Under the pieces are notes generated by a model that did no database searches, was not told the origin of the DNA, and saw only the letters and a program-made list of their open reading frames with translations. Of a stretch of 64,000 nt of DNA, positions 8,640-18,176 are shown piece after piece. Position 1 is the stretch's first letter. Each line of letters begins with the position of its first letter. Origin of the DNA: Aldehydirespirator sp965116865. GTDB lineage: Bacteria > Actinomycetota > Acidimicrobiia > Acidimicrobiales > Aldehydirespiratoraceae. The translations under genes and the position numbers were made by a program. The DNA lies in assembly GCA_965116865.1 (NCBI GenBank), contig OZ220727.1, forward strand, positions 1,860,001-1,924,000, in the 5' to 3' direction.

Positions 8640-9068
8640 GTGCCGATGTACGACTACCGGTGTGAGCGCTGCACCACGCAGTTCGAGGTGCGGCAGTCGT
8701 TCAGCGACGGCACACTGACGGTGTGCCCCCCGGAGGGCGGGCCGTCCTCGTGTGTCGCGCCGGGCGAGGGCCCCGTCAAGAAGGTGTTCAGCGGAGTGGC
8801 CATCTCATTCAAGGGGGACGGCTTCTACAAGAACGACCACGGTGCCAACGCCAAGGGCAGGCGCACCGAGAAGACCGAGAAGGACGACGCTTCGGCGAAG
8901 CGCTCATCCTCGGCAGACTCGTCGTCCAACGGCTCCTCGTCGGCAGCCGAGGGCTCGCCGGCCAAGGACTCCTCCCCGAGCACGGCATCTGTCTCGTCTT
9001 CGGGCTCTGGCTCCGAGTCGGGACGGTCCAAGGCCGACGCCGGCGCGTCGTCGTCCTCGTCCAGCTGA
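8640..9068 (+). CDS. FmdB-family zinc ribbon protein
   Basis: 142 residues. A GTG start gives MPMYDYRCERCTTQFEVRQS, nearly the FmdB family N-terminus, with CxxC at YRCERC and a second, spread Cys pair (VCPPEGGPSSC). KKVFSGVAISFKGDGFYKND matches the conserved second half. The remaining ~75 residues are Ser/Lys/Glu-rich and low complexity, as often seen in actinobacterial members. Members are presumed small regulators or chaperone-like zinc proteins; the function is not established. It is followed on the same strand by the SAF-like membrane protein. Confidence 0.85.
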   Translation: MPMYDYRCERCTTQFEVRQSFSDGTLTVCPPEGGPSSCVAPGEGPVKKVFSGVAISFKGDGFYKNDHGANAKGRRTEKTEKDDASAKRSSSADSSSNGSSSAAEGSPAKDSSPSTASVSSSGSGSESGRSKADAGASSSSSS

Positions 9069-9282
9069 CGGACCCCCGCCCACTCGTCGCGTCCCGCGAC
9101 CCGCCCCCGCCGCAGAGACGGCTCGTCGCCACAGGCGACCGATCCCTGCGAGTTCGACCGTTCCCGGACAGGCGATCCGCTCGACCGGGCGGACCGCGCC
9201 CGCCGGCCACGAGACCCGCGGGGTTCCTCCAAGCGATCCGCTCGACCGGGCGGACCGCGCCCGCCACCGCATAGGAGGCTCC

Positions 9283-9918
9283 ATGTCGCATGACAGACCC
9301 GGCGCCCGCGAACCGATAGGCGGCATCCCGCGTGCGAGCCGTGCCGAAGGACCCGGCGCCCGCGAACCGATAGGCGGCATCCCGCGTGCGAGCCGTGCCG
9401 GGAGCTTCATCTCGCCTGTCGTGCCCGACGCCCGCGACGGCCCAGGGCCTCGGGAGCGCAGTCGCGACGAGCGCGGCTCCGTGTCGCCTGCAAGACCCAG
9501 CGCCCGCGACGGACGCAGCGCGGCCGGACGGATCCAGACGTTCCTGTACCGTCATCGATGGCTTCGCTGGGCTGCGGCCGCAGGCGCGGCCCTGATTGTG
9601 CTGATCTCGCTCGGGGGAGGCCGGACCGGACCGCCGCCCGAGCCCGCCGAGTCTCTTCCGCCGGCGCCTGCCGGTCTGCTACCGCCAGGCACGCGGGGCG
9701 TCCCGGTTCCCGTCGACAGCGGAGCGTTCGCAGAGCACGACTCGGTGGACGTCCACGCGGTGCTCGACGGCACCGCGGTCGTGCGCAACGCGTTGATCGT
9801 CGGCGCCGGAGAGGACGAGGTGGTGGTGGCGGTGCCTGTCGAGCAGGTGGACGCCACCGTCACCGCGCTCGCGACGGGAGGGGTGATGCTGATCCTCGTG
9901 CCGGCACCCCAGTCGTGA
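9283..9918 (+). CDS. SAF/CpaB-like single-pass membrane protein
   Basis: The start at 9283 is fixed by a strong Shine-Dalgarno (AGGAGG at 9273-9278). A duplicated N-terminal stretch GAREPIGGIPRASRA occurs twice, followed by an Arg-rich tail, a transmembrane helix (LRWAAAAGAALIVLISLGGG, about residues 90-108), a Pro-rich linker, then a compact domain (GTRGVPVPVDSGAFAEHDSV ... VVAVPVEQVDATVTALATGG) resembling the SAF/RcpC region of Flp-pilus CpaB. Actinobacterial genomes often have such a gene right after fmdB. 211 residues. Function unknown. Confidence 0.65.
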   Translation: MSHDRPGAREPIGGIPRASRAEGPGAREPIGGIPRASRAGSFISPVVPDARDGPGPRERSRDERGSVSPARPSARDGRSAAGRIQTFLYRHRWLRWAAAAGAALIVLISLGGGRTGPPPEPAESLPPAPAGLLPPGTRGVPVPVDSGAFAEHDSVDVHAVLDGTAVVRNALIVGAGEDEVVVAVPVEQVDATVTALATGGVMLILVPAPQS

Positions 9919-9941
9919 CTCGCTTGCCCGTGACCGCAACC

Positions 9942-10789
9942 GTTGCCGCCGGCACGGAGCGCGACGACGTAGCGGGACACTGGCCGATACACGCCACCGC
10001 CACCGTTGCCGCCAGCACAGAGCGCGACGACGTAGCGGGACACTGGCCGATACACGCCACCGCCACCGTTGCCGCCAGCACAGAGCGCGACGACGTAGCG
10101 GGACACTGGCCGATACACGCCACCGCCACCGTTGCCGCCAGCACAGAGCGCGACGACGTAGCGGGACACTGGCCGATACACGCCACCGCCACCGTTGCCG
10201 CCAGCACAGAGCGCGACGACGTAGCGGGACACTGGCCGATACACGCCACCGCCACCGTTGCCGCCAGCACAGAGCGCGACGACGTAGCGGGACACTGGCC
10301 GATACACGCCACCGCCACCGTTGCCGCCAGCACAGAGCGCGACGACGTAGCGGGACACTGGCCGATACACGCCACCGCCACCGTTGCCGCCAGCACAGAG
10401 CGCGACGACGTAGCGGGACACTGGCCGATACACGCCACCGCCACCGTTGCCGCCAGCACAGAGCGCGACGACGTAGCGGGACACTGGCCGATACACGCCA
10501 CCGCCACCGTTGCCGCCAGCACAGAGCGCGACGACGTAGCGGGACACTGGCCGATACACGCCACCGCCACCGTTGCCGCCAGCACAGAGCGCGACGACGT
10601 AGCGGGACACTGGCCGATACACGCCACCGCCACCGTTGCCGCCAGCACAGAGCGCGACGACGTAGCGGGACACTGGCCGATACACGCCACCGCCACCAAA
10701 GCCGCCAGCACAGAGCGCGACGACGTAGCGGGACACTGGCCGATACACGCCACCGCCACCAAAGCCGCCAGCACAGAGCGCGACGACGT
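9942..10789. repeat. 63-bp tandem array, 13 full copies plus a partial
   Basis: Units begin GTTGCCGCCAGCACAGAGCG and recur exactly every 63 bp from 9942 to 10761; the last two units replace GTT by AAA. The array is flanked by a direct duplication of the upstream gene's 3' end (AGTCGTGACTCGCTTGCCCG near 9911 and AGTCGGGACTCGCTTACCCG near 10807). Because the period is a multiple of three, long frames stay open on both strands, but these have no independent coding evidence. No other feature was seen in 9919-10884. Confidence 0.96.
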
Positions 10790-10884
10790 TGTGGGGGGTC
10801 GCCCCAGTCGGGACTCGCTTACCCGTGACCGAGACTGCTGCGGATCGAGGCCGCCGACCTCCCCGGGCCGGCGCCGACCTTCGA

Positions 10885-11697
10885 TCAGCGCCAAGAAGAG
10901 GCGACCAGCGCCAACACCGCGCAGCCTGCGAGGACCCGGTAGGCGACGAAGGGCCGCAGGCTCGCACGGGTCGCGACCTGCATTGTGGCCCACGCTGCGA
11001 TCCAGCCGGTGACCATCGACGCTACCGCTCCGGCAGCCAGCGCGGCCCACAGCGAAGCCGGGACACTCAGACCGACGAGGCCGTAGACGCCGGCGCCGGC
11101 GATCACGGGCAGGCTCATCAGGAACGCCAAGCGCACCGCGGCCTCGCGGCTGTAGCCGAGACTCCGTGCGACCGTCATGGTCACCCCCGAGCGTGACACC
11201 CCCGGCTGGAGGGCGAGAGCCTGGCCAGCACCCATGGCCACCGCGTGCAGCAGGCCGAAGTCGGACTGGCCGCGCCGCTCGGCCAGCCGGTCGGAAGCGC
11301 CCAGCAGCAGACCGAACACGATCAGGGCCACCGCCACGAGCACTACGCGGTCCGAGCCTCGCAGGGCGTCGCCCGCGGCGACCCCCGCGATCCCGGCGGG
11401 CACGGCCGACACTGCCAGCGACCAGCCGATGCGGCCGTCAGGTCCGAGCGGCCCGCGGCCGAGCACCGGCGCGACGGCGGCACCGGCGTAAGTCGCGACG
11501 TCACGGCGCAGACAGGCCGTTGCCCCGACCAGGGTCCCGACGTGGACGGCCAAGTCGAAGGCAGTGGCCGCCTCGCCCGCCAGATCGTCCCAGCCGAGGA
11601 GCCAGCGGACCAGGATCAGGTGACCGCTCGACGAGATCGGCAAGAACTCCGCAAGCCCCTGGACAATGCCCAGAACGACGGCTTGAAAGATCGGCAC
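10885..11697 (-). CDS. uppP: undecaprenyl-diphosphatase UppP (BacA family)
   Basis: A GTG start at 11697 gives a 270-residue protein, the family norm. The two signature regions are intact: GLAEFLPISSSGHL near the N-terminus and LQPGVSRSGVTMTVARSLGY in the second half, with about eight membrane segments. It recycles undecaprenyl pyrophosphate for peptidoglycan and other envelope polymers. Upstream frame extension (to 11889) runs through a hairpin and a dispersed repeat and is unlikely to be coding. It lies downstream of tldE on the same strand. Confidence 0.93.
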   Translation of the reverse strand: MPIFQAVVLGIVQGLAEFLPISSSGHLILVRWLLGWDDLAGEAATAFDLAVHVGTLVGATACLRRDVATYAGAAVAPVLGRGPLGPDGRIGWSLAVSAVPAGIAGVAAGDALRGSDRVVLVAVALIVFGLLLGASDRLAERRGQSDFGLLHAVAMGAGQALALQPGVSRSGVTMTVARSLGYSREAAVRLAFLMSLPVIAGAGVYGLVGLSVPASLWAALAAGAVASMVTGWIAAWATMQVATRASLRPFVAYRVLAGCAVLALVASSWR

Positions 11698-11810
11698 CTC
11701 CGCCGAGGCTAAGAGCGAGCGCGGATCGTTCGCAAGCGTGTCGGGTGCGGCGGTGTCCTCCCGCTCCCGTTCGCTGCACCTGAGGGCCGCTCGGGCCACG
11801 GAATCGCTGC

Positions 11811-11839
11811 CTGCCCCGCGGGAATCGCCCGCGGGGCAG
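11811..11839. terminator. perfect 12-bp GC hairpin between tldE and uppP
   Basis: CTGCCCCGCGGG, loop AATCG, CCCGCGGGGCAG: a perfect inverted repeat about 80 bp beyond the tldE stop and about 115 bp before the uppP start, both on the minus strand. There is no U-tract, so it is either a GC-only terminator or an mRNA structure; the terminator call is inference. Confidence 0.5.
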
Positions 11840-11919
11840 GTCTGTCCGCTCGGCCAGGGGCTCGGACCTGGCTGTCTGTCGAACGACAAGGGTCCATACG
11901 GGCAGCCCGTGCGCCCGTG

Positions 11920-13269
11920 CTACATGCCGGACATGGTCACGTCGGCAATGGCCAAAGTCACCCCGGCCGCGCTCATGGGGAGCCACTCCAGGTCCGACCC
12001 CACCTCGGTCACGTCCATCAGCAGCCGCTGGATGGTGCTGGCTACGGTGACCTCCCTTACCGGCTCGGCGGTCTCGCCGCCACGTATCCGAAGGCCCTCG
12101 GCTCCCACAGAGAAGTCGCCCGACACCGCGTTCACGCCGCTGTGCAGGCCCGTGACGCCCTGCACCAGCAACCCGTCGTCGATGCCGGCCACTATCTCAG
12201 GCTGGGAGCGGGCGCCGGGCGTGAGCCTCAGGGCGTGAGCGCCTACGCCGGGGGTGCCCTTGAACCCTCCCCTCACCGCCGACCCGGTGGACGAGACCCC
12301 GGCCCGCCGAGCCGTGTAGGTGTCGTAGAGGAATGCCTGCAGCACCCCGTCGCGGATCAGCGGCACGCGGCGGGTCGCCAGCCCCTCGGCGTCGACGGCC
12401 GAGGCGGTGAATGCGTCCGGGTCGGTGGCGTCGTCGACCAGATTGAGCGACGACGCGCCCACCGCCTCGCCCATCCGGTCCGCGAACAGCGACCGGCCCT
12501 TGAGCACGGCGTCGCCGCTCAGCGTCGCGCCGACGATGCCGAGAAACTGGGCGGTGACGTACGGGTCGAGCACGACGGTCAGGCGGCGGGTCGGGGCCTT
12601 GGCCGCGCCCAGGAGGCGGGTGGCCCGCTCGGCCGCGTCGGCGCCGGCCGTCTCCACCGACAACTCGTCGGGATGGCGCCCGACCGAGAAACCGAATCCG
12701 GTCTGGGTGTCGTCAGCCTCCGAAGCCATGCTGCAGACGGCCAGGTAGCAGCCGGTCTCGCGGGCCGAGGCCGTCACGCCGCGCGAGGTGGCCACTGCTC
12801 CCTCGTACACCGTGTCGGCGTACTCGGCCGACTCCACCCCGCTGACACGGGGATCCGCTGCCAGGGTGGCCCGTTCCAGCTCGAGGGCCAGACCGACTTT
12901 GTCGTCGACGGGGAAGTCGACCAGCTCCGGCCGGTACAGGTCGAGCGACGCGGGCTCGACACCGTCAGGCTCGGCCACCCCGGCGAACTCGTCGACGCTT
13001 CCGAAGCGGGAGTTGTCGAGCGCTTCGTCGAAGGTCTCCCGCAGGGTGTCGTCGTCGAGGGAGGCGGCGTAGGCGAAACCCTGGCGGCCGTCGCGTACGA
13101 CCCTCACACCGATCCCCACCGACGTCGCCACGGTCAGCGACTCAACCTCGCCCTGATAGGCCCGCACCTCGGTCTCGCGCTCCCGGGCGACGTAGGCCTC
13201 CACGTCGCAACCCGCGCCGGCCCAGCCGACGACCCGCTCAGCGGTCTCCAGCAGGCCCGCTGCAGTCAC
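11920..13269 (-). CDS. tldE: TldE/PmbA-family metallopeptidase subunit
   Basis: 449 residues. Conserved features of the TldE subunit include VGIGVRVVRDGRQGFAYAAS near residue 50, LFADRMGEAVGASSLNLVDD, GLATRRVPLIRDGVLQAFLY, and the C-terminal GVTGLHSGVNAVSGDFSVGA. It lacks the HExxxH of its partner, as expected for TldE. TldD and TldE form a heterodimeric protease acting on peptides such as microcin B17 precursor in E. coli. It lies downstream of tldD with a 559-bp gap occupied by a 48-bp tandem array. Confidence 0.9.
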   Translation of the reverse strand: MTAAGLLETAERVVGWAGAGCDVEAYVARERETEVRAYQGEVESLTVATSVGIGVRVVRDGRQGFAYAASLDDDTLRETFDEALDNSRFGSVDEFAGVAEPDGVEPASLDLYRPELVDFPVDDKVGLALELERATLAADPRVSGVESAEYADTVYEGAVATSRGVTASARETGCYLAVCSMASEADDTQTGFGFSVGRHPDELSVETAGADAAERATRLLGAAKAPTRRLTVVLDPYVTAQFLGIVGATLSGDAVLKGRSLFADRMGEAVGASSLNLVDDATDPDAFTASAVDAEGLATRRVPLIRDGVLQAFLYDTYTARRAGVSSTGSAVRGGFKGTPGVGAHALRLTPGARSQPEIVAGIDDGLLVQGVTGLHSGVNAVSGDFSVGAEGLRIRGGETAEPVREVTVASTIQRLLMDVTEVGSDLEWLPMSAAGVTLAIADVTMSGM

Positions 13270-13364
13270 CGCCCGCCCGACCCGGCCGTCCCGCCCCGAC
13301 CCGGCAGAGCGGACCGCCCGAAGCGCCGCCCGCCGTCGCGTGTCCCCGAAGACGCCCCGCCCCC

Positions 13365-13796
13365 GACCCGATCCGGCGACGCGAGGAACCCGGAACGGCG
13401 CACACCACCCCCGACCCGATCCGGCGACGCGAGGAACCCGGAACGGCGCACACCACCCCCGACCCGATCCGGCGACGCGAGGAACCCGGAACGGCGCACA
13501 CCACCCCCGACCCGATCCGGCGACGCGAGGAACCCGGAACGGCGCACACCACCCCCGACCCGATCCGGCGACGCGAGGAACCCGGAACGGCGCACACCAC
13601 CCCCGACCCGATCCGGCGACGCGAGGAACCCGGAACGGCGCACACCACCCCCGACCCGATCCGGCGACGCGAGGAACCCGGAACGGCGCACACCACCCCC
13701 GACCCGATCCGGCGACGCGAGGAACCCGGAACGGCGCACACCGCCCCCGACCCGATCCGGCGACGCGAGGAACCCGGAACGGCGCACACCACCCCC
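13365..13796. repeat. 48-bp tandem array, nine copies, between tldD and tldE
   Basis: Nine consecutive 48-bp units beginning GACCCGATCCGGCGACGCGA, essentially identical. The array occupies most of the 13270-13828 interval between two genes that normally form an operon. The period keeps frames open on both strands, producing long but spurious repetitive frames. Confidence 0.96.
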
Positions 13797-13828
13797 GCCG
13801 ATTCCCATGGGACTGGGAGTGTCCGGCG

Positions 13829-15220
13829 TCACGCGGCGGTGCCGCCGACGGTGAGAGCCGTCACCCGCAGCGTGGGCGTGCCGTCGCCCACCGGCACACC
13901 CTGGCCGTCCTTGCCGCAGGTGCCCGGCGACCCCATGGCGAAGTCGTTGCCGAGGGCGTCGATCCGGGTGAGCACCTCGGGCCCGTTGCCGATCAGGTTG
14001 CCCTCGCGGATAGGGGCGGTGACTCGGCCGTTCTCGATCAGGTAGGCCTCCGTCATGCCGAACACGAAGTCTCCGGTGGCGGTGTTCACCTGGCCCCCGC
14101 CCAACTGCGCCACGTACACGCCGCGGCACGTGTCGGCCACGATGTCGTCGGGGTCGGCATCGCCGTTGTCGATGAAGGTGTTGGTCATGCGGACCATGGG
14201 CAGGTGCTGGTAGCTCTGGCGCCGGCCGTTGCCCGTACTGGCCCTGCCCTCCTTGCGGGCCCGGAGCCGGTCCCACATGTAGTCGGTGAGAACCCCGTCG
14301 GAGATGAGCACGTTGCGGGTCGCCGACCTGCCCTCGTCGTCGATGCCGTAGTGGCCCCACTCCCCCGCCATGGTGCCGTCGTCCACCAGGGTCACCGCCG
14401 GCGCTGCCACCGTCTCGCCGATGCGCCCGGCGAACACCGAGGCCGACTTGGCCACCAGATCCGCCTCCAGTCCGTGGCCGCACGCCTCGTGGAACAGCAC
14501 TCCGCCGCCGCCCGGCCCGACCACCACCGGCATCTGGCCGCTGGGCGCGGGACGGGCGGTGAGCTTGGTCAGCGCCCGCTGAGCGGCTCGGCGGGCCATC
14601 TCCTCCACGTCGCAGAGGTCGAACATCTCGAAGCCGGCGGTCCGGCCGGCCGACTCTCGCCCGGTCTGCATGCCGGTGTCGCCGGCAGCCACGCACGACA
14701 CCGAGAACAGTGTGCGCACCTGGTCGTCGCCGGCGAAGAGGCCGTCGCTGTCGGCTACCAGGATCCTGCGGCGGCTGTCGCCGTAGCGGGCCGAGACCTG
14801 GATGACAGCGGCGCCGGCAGAGCGAGCGGCCGCGTCGGCCGCGTCGAGCAGGGCCACCTTGCGGTCCTTGGGCACCTCCTCGGGAGGTATGCGCACCTCG
14901 AGCCGCCGGGGAGCGCGCATGGCCGACACCGCCACCGTCCGGGTGCCGCCGCCGCCTCGCCGGGCCGCGGCGGCCGCCGCGGCCGCGGCCGATGCCAGAC
15001 CGGCCGCGCTCAGGTCCGCGGTGTGGGCGAACCCGGTGGTGTCGCCGGCCACGACCCGGATCCCGGCGCCCCGGTCACGTCCCGAGACAACCTCCTCGAC
15101 CCGGCCGTCGTCGAGGACCGCCGACGCCGAGCGCCGGTCCTCCGCGAAAATCTCCGCGAAGTCGGCGCCGGTGCGCATCGCCTCGGCCAGGGTGCGGTTC
15201 ACAAGGTCGGCGTCGAGCAT
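13829..15220 (-). CDS. tldD: TldD metallopeptidase
   Basis: 463 residues. The zinc-binding HEACGH (HExxxH) sits in GGGGVLFHEACGHGLEADLV, preceded by MPVVVGPG; further family blocks are GRIGETVAAPAVTLVDDGT, GHYGIDDEGRSATRNVLI and RQSYQHLPMVRMTNTFID. It is the catalytic subunit of the TldD/TldE heterodimer. The start MLDADLVNRTLAEAMRTGAD is standard. An Ala-rich stretch near residue 80 is unusual but in frame. Confidence 0.94.
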   Translation of the reverse strand: MLDADLVNRTLAEAMRTGADFAEIFAEDRRSASAVLDDGRVEEVVSGRDRGAGIRVVAGDTTGFAHTADLSAAGLASAAAAAAAAARRGGGGTRTVAVSAMRAPRRLEVRIPPEEVPKDRKVALLDAADAAARSAGAAVIQVSARYGDSRRRILVADSDGLFAGDDQVRTLFSVSCVAAGDTGMQTGRESAGRTAGFEMFDLCDVEEMARRAAQRALTKLTARPAPSGQMPVVVGPGGGGVLFHEACGHGLEADLVAKSASVFAGRIGETVAAPAVTLVDDGTMAGEWGHYGIDDEGRSATRNVLISDGVLTDYMWDRLRARKEGRASTGNGRRQSYQHLPMVRMTNTFIDNGDADPDDIVADTCRGVYVAQLGGGQVNTATGDFVFGMTEAYLIENGRVTAPIREGNLIGNGPEVLTRIDALGNDFAMGSPGTCGKDGQGVPVGDGTPTLRVTALTVGGTAA

Positions 15221-15409
15221 GGGCGACTACTGTAACGCGATGGCTTCGGAGGCCGGCTTCGGCACGAAGTCCGGCGACCACCGGCGCGTCGGCGCACGCC
15301 GCACCTCGGCGGACAGACCCCCCGGCCGCCGCCATCCGCCCGGCGACGATTCCCCCGCCGGCCGCGAGAGCGCCGAGCATCCTGGCGGCGGACGGGCGCA
15401 GTGGTCGGC

Positions 15410-16249
15410 ATGATCCGGCCCAACAAGGAGAGCGCCGAGCATCCTGGCGGCGGACGGCTGCACTGGTGGAGCGAACTCGTCATCATCGGCGCCTTCTACA
15501 GTGTCTACACCTTCATCCGCAACCAGTTCGGCTCGGACCTGGGCGAGTCGGTGAAGCAGACCGCCATCGACAACGCCTACAACGTGATCGCTTGGGAGCG
15601 GGCGATCCACCTGTTCGGCGAGAAGGGCGTCCAGGACCTTTTCATCGAATGGGGAATGTTCATCCGGTTCTGGAACGTCTTCTACGGGTTCTGCCACTTC
15701 GCGGTGACCATCGGCGCGCTGGTGCTGCTGTTCAGGCGCCACCCGGTGCGCTACGGGGTGCAGCGGACCGTCCTGGCGCTCACCACCGCGCTGGCGCTGG
15801 CCGGCTTCGCCCTATACCCGCTGATGCCGCCCCGGCTGCTCAACGACTGCAGCACCTTCGGCGCCTGCGACCCGAACTACTCCTACGTGGACACCCTGGT
15901 GGATCCGGGCGGATTCTGGTCGTTCAACTCGAGCGCCATGATGGAGATCTCCAACCAGTACGCGGCCATGCCCAGCCTGCACATCGCCTGGGCGGTGTGG
16001 TGCGTGGTCGCCGTCCTGCCGGTGCTGCGCCGACGGTGGACGCGCCTGGCCCTGCTGGCCTACCCGTGGCTTACACTGTTCGCGGTGATGGTCACCGCCA
16101 ACCACTACTGGCTGGACGCCGTAGGGGGCCTGCTGGCGGTGGCGGTCGCATACCCGGCGGGAGTGCTGCTGGCCCGCAGGCTCCCGGTGTGGCTGGCGCC
16201 GCGGACGCCGGAAGGCGCCGCGAGACAGGAGCAGGACCATGCAGCTTGA
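15410..16249 (+). CDS. PAP2-superfamily integral membrane protein (inositol phosphotransferase-like)
   Basis: About 280 residues with six hydrophobic segments. PAP2 motifs of the Aur1/Ipt1-like branch are visible: YPLMPPRLL, then QYAAMPSLHIAWAVWC (phosphatase motif 2) and ANHYWLDAVGG (motif 3). Such proteins act on lipid phosphates or transfer phosphoinositol head groups; the substrate is unknown here. Start is uncertain: ATG at 15410 is chosen, but the first ~20 codons fall in one copy of a 30-bp direct repeat (GAGAGCGCCGAGCATCCTGG at 15367 and 15430). It overlaps dxs by 11 bp. Confidence 0.8.
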   Translation: MIRPNKESAEHPGGGRLHWWSELVIIGAFYSVYTFIRNQFGSDLGESVKQTAIDNAYNVIAWERAIHLFGEKGVQDLFIEWGMFIRFWNVFYGFCHFAVTIGALVLLFRRHPVRYGVQRTVLALTTALALAGFALYPLMPPRLLNDCSTFGACDPNYSYVDTLVDPGGFWSFNSSAMMEISNQYAAMPSLHIAWAVWCVVAVLPVLRRRWTRLALLAYPWLTLFAVMVTANHYWLDAVGGLLAVAVAYPAGVLLARRLPVWLAPRTPEGAARQEQDHAA

Positions 16250-18080
16250 TTCCATCACGAGTCCCGACGACCTGCGGGAACGCTCCCCTGAGGAGCTCGA
16301 CGACCTCTGCGGACAGATCCGCGCCCGCATCATCGAGGCGGTCTCGCTCCGCGGCGGCCATCTGGGATCGAACCTCGGCGCGGTCGAACTCACAGTGGCC
16401 CTGCACCGCGTGTTCCGCTCCCCCCACGACGCGATCCTGTGGGACACCGGCCACCAGGCCTACGTACACAAGATGCTCACCGGGCGGTCCGCCGACTTCG
16501 ACACCCTGCGCACATCGGGGGGGCTGGCGGGATACCCGTCGCGGGCCGAGTCCCACCACGACTGGATCGAGAACAGCCACGCCTCCACTGTGCTGTCGTA
16601 CGCGCACGGCCTGGCCACCGCGTTCGAGTCGTCCGACAACCGGCGCCGCGTGGTGGCCGTAGTCGGCGACGGGGCCCTGACCGGCGGGATGGCCTTCGAG
16701 GGACTGAACAACATCGGCCACAGCGGGCGCAACGTGATCATCGTCCTCAACGACAACGGCCGCAGCTACGCCCCCACCGCCTCGAGGCTCTCGGAGAGCC
16801 TGGTGCGGTTCCGCTCCAACCCCAAGATCATGCGCCGCCAGGACCGCCTCGAGGAGGTGGCCGAGCGGATCCCCTGGGTGGGCGAGACGCTGCATCGGGG
16901 CGTGAAGATGTCGAAGGCCGCCCTGCGGGAGCTGTGGGACTCGGCCGGCTTCTTCGAGAACCTGGGTGTGCGCTACCTCGGCCCCTTCGACGGCCACAGC
17001 GTCGCGGGGCTGGAGGAGGCGCTGTCCAACGCGGCCCAGTTCGACGGACCGGTCGTGGTCCACGTGCTCACGCAGAAGGGCAGGGGCTACGTCCCGGCCG
17101 AGGAGGACACCGTCAAGCACATGCACGACATGGGCAAGGTGAAGCCGGGCACCTACACCGGCGTGTTCTCCGAGACGATGGTGAAGCTGGGCGGCATGCA
17201 TCCGGAGGTCGTGGCCATCACGGCGGCCATGCCCGACTCCACCGGCCTGCTGCCGTTCAGAGAGCATTTCGGTGACCGCTGCATCGACGTGGGCATCGCC
17301 GAGCAGCACGCGGTCACGTCCGCGGTGGGGATGACGATGGGCGGGCTCCGCCCGTTCTTCGCGGTGTACAGCACGTTCCTCAGTCGGGCCTTCGACCAGC
17401 TGAACATGGATTGCGGGCTGCACCGGGCGCCGGTTGTGTTCTGCATCGACCGGGCCGGAATAACCGGAGACGACGGCCCGTCGCACCACGGCGTGCTCGA
17501 CATGGTGCTGCTCACCAAGGTGCCGGGAATGGTGGTGCTGGCCCCGTCGTCGCTGCAGGAGCTGGAGCAGATGATGCTCGACGCCATGGACATGGCCGAT
17601 GGACCGGTCGCCATTCGCTGGCCGAAGACCGCAGCCCCGAGCGTCGGCAAGGACGAGGTGGGGTCGGGCCTGCAGGCCCGCCGGGCGCGTGCGGGCGACG
17701 GCAGGCTGTGCCTGATCGGCGTCGGCAAGATGCTGGAGGCGTGCAAGCAGGCCGCCGAGATCCTCGCCGACGACGGGGTGGACGCCACGGTGTGGGATCC
17801 ACGGGCCGTCAGCCCGCTGTGCGACCGGATGCTGGCCGACGCGGCCGCCTGCGGCCTGGTGGTCACCGCCGAGGACGGGCTACGTGCCGGAGGAGCGGGA
17901 TCGGCCGTACGCGAGGCGCTGCTGGAGCGGGCCGAGGCCGAAGGCCGGGCCGCGCCGAGGGTCCGTGTGCTGGGCGTGCCGCTCGACTATCTCCCCCACG
18001 GCAAGCCGGACGCCATCCTGGCGGACCTGGGCCTGGACTCCGCGGGAATCGCAGCCACCGTCAAGCAGGAACTGCTGTAG
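16239..18080 (+). CDS. dxs: 1-deoxy-D-xylulose-5-phosphate synthase
   Basis: 613 residues, slightly short for the family but complete. The thiamine diphosphate motif GDGALTGGMAFEGLNNIG...NDNG is present, with GGHLGSNLGAVELTVALH, WDTGHQAYVHKMLTGR, and the transketolase-type IDVGIAEQHAVTSAVGM and YSTFLSRAFDQLNMDCGL. It condenses pyruvate and glyceraldehyde-3-phosphate to DXP, the entry step of the MEP isoprenoid pathway. Its start overlaps the PAP2-like gene, suggesting co-transcription. Confidence 0.95.
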   Translation: MQLDSITSPDDLRERSPEELDDLCGQIRARIIEAVSLRGGHLGSNLGAVELTVALHRVFRSPHDAILWDTGHQAYVHKMLTGRSADFDTLRTSGGLAGYPSRAESHHDWIENSHASTVLSYAHGLATAFESSDNRRRVVAVVGDGALTGGMAFEGLNNIGHSGRNVIIVLNDNGRSYAPTASRLSESLVRFRSNPKIMRRQDRLEEVAERIPWVGETLHRGVKMSKAALRELWDSAGFFENLGVRYLGPFDGHSVAGLEEALSNAAQFDGPVVVHVLTQKGRGYVPAEEDTVKHMHDMGKVKPGTYTGVFSETMVKLGGMHPEVVAITAAMPDSTGLLPFREHFGDRCIDVGIAEQHAVTSAVGMTMGGLRPFFAVYSTFLSRAFDQLNMDCGLHRAPVVFCIDRAGITGDDGPSHHGVLDMVLLTKVPGMVVLAPSSLQELEQMMLDAMDMADGPVAIRWPKTAAPSVGKDEVGSGLQARRARAGDGRLCLIGVGKMLEACKQAAEILADDGVDATVWDPRAVSPLCDRMLADAAACGLVVTAEDGLRAGGAGSAVREALLERAEAEGRAAPRVRVLGVPLDYLPHGKPDAILADLGLDSAGIAATVKQELL

Positions 18081-18176
18081 CCGCCGGCCGTCCCGCCGTT
18101 CTGTGGGCAGGCATGCCGCCCGGAGCGGCCCGTTCGCTCACAGGACGCGGTTCGAGCGCAGATCGAGGAACGGCTG

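Noticed and set aside
9942..10789. CRISPR array
   Set aside because: The whole 63-bp unit is repeated with no unique spacers. The same applies to the 47-, 48- and 54-bp arrays. No cas gene is in the window.
9558..11012. 484-, 471- and 396-residue repetitive frames on both strands
   Set aside because: They exist because the 63-bp unit is divisible by three. They extend through real genes (the 9283 gene, uppP) in the wrong frame and have no ribosome site.
13340..15235. 631- and 476-residue frames over the 48-bp array and tldD
   Set aside because: Array-generated open frames continuing antisense or out of frame into tldD/tldE; no independent support.
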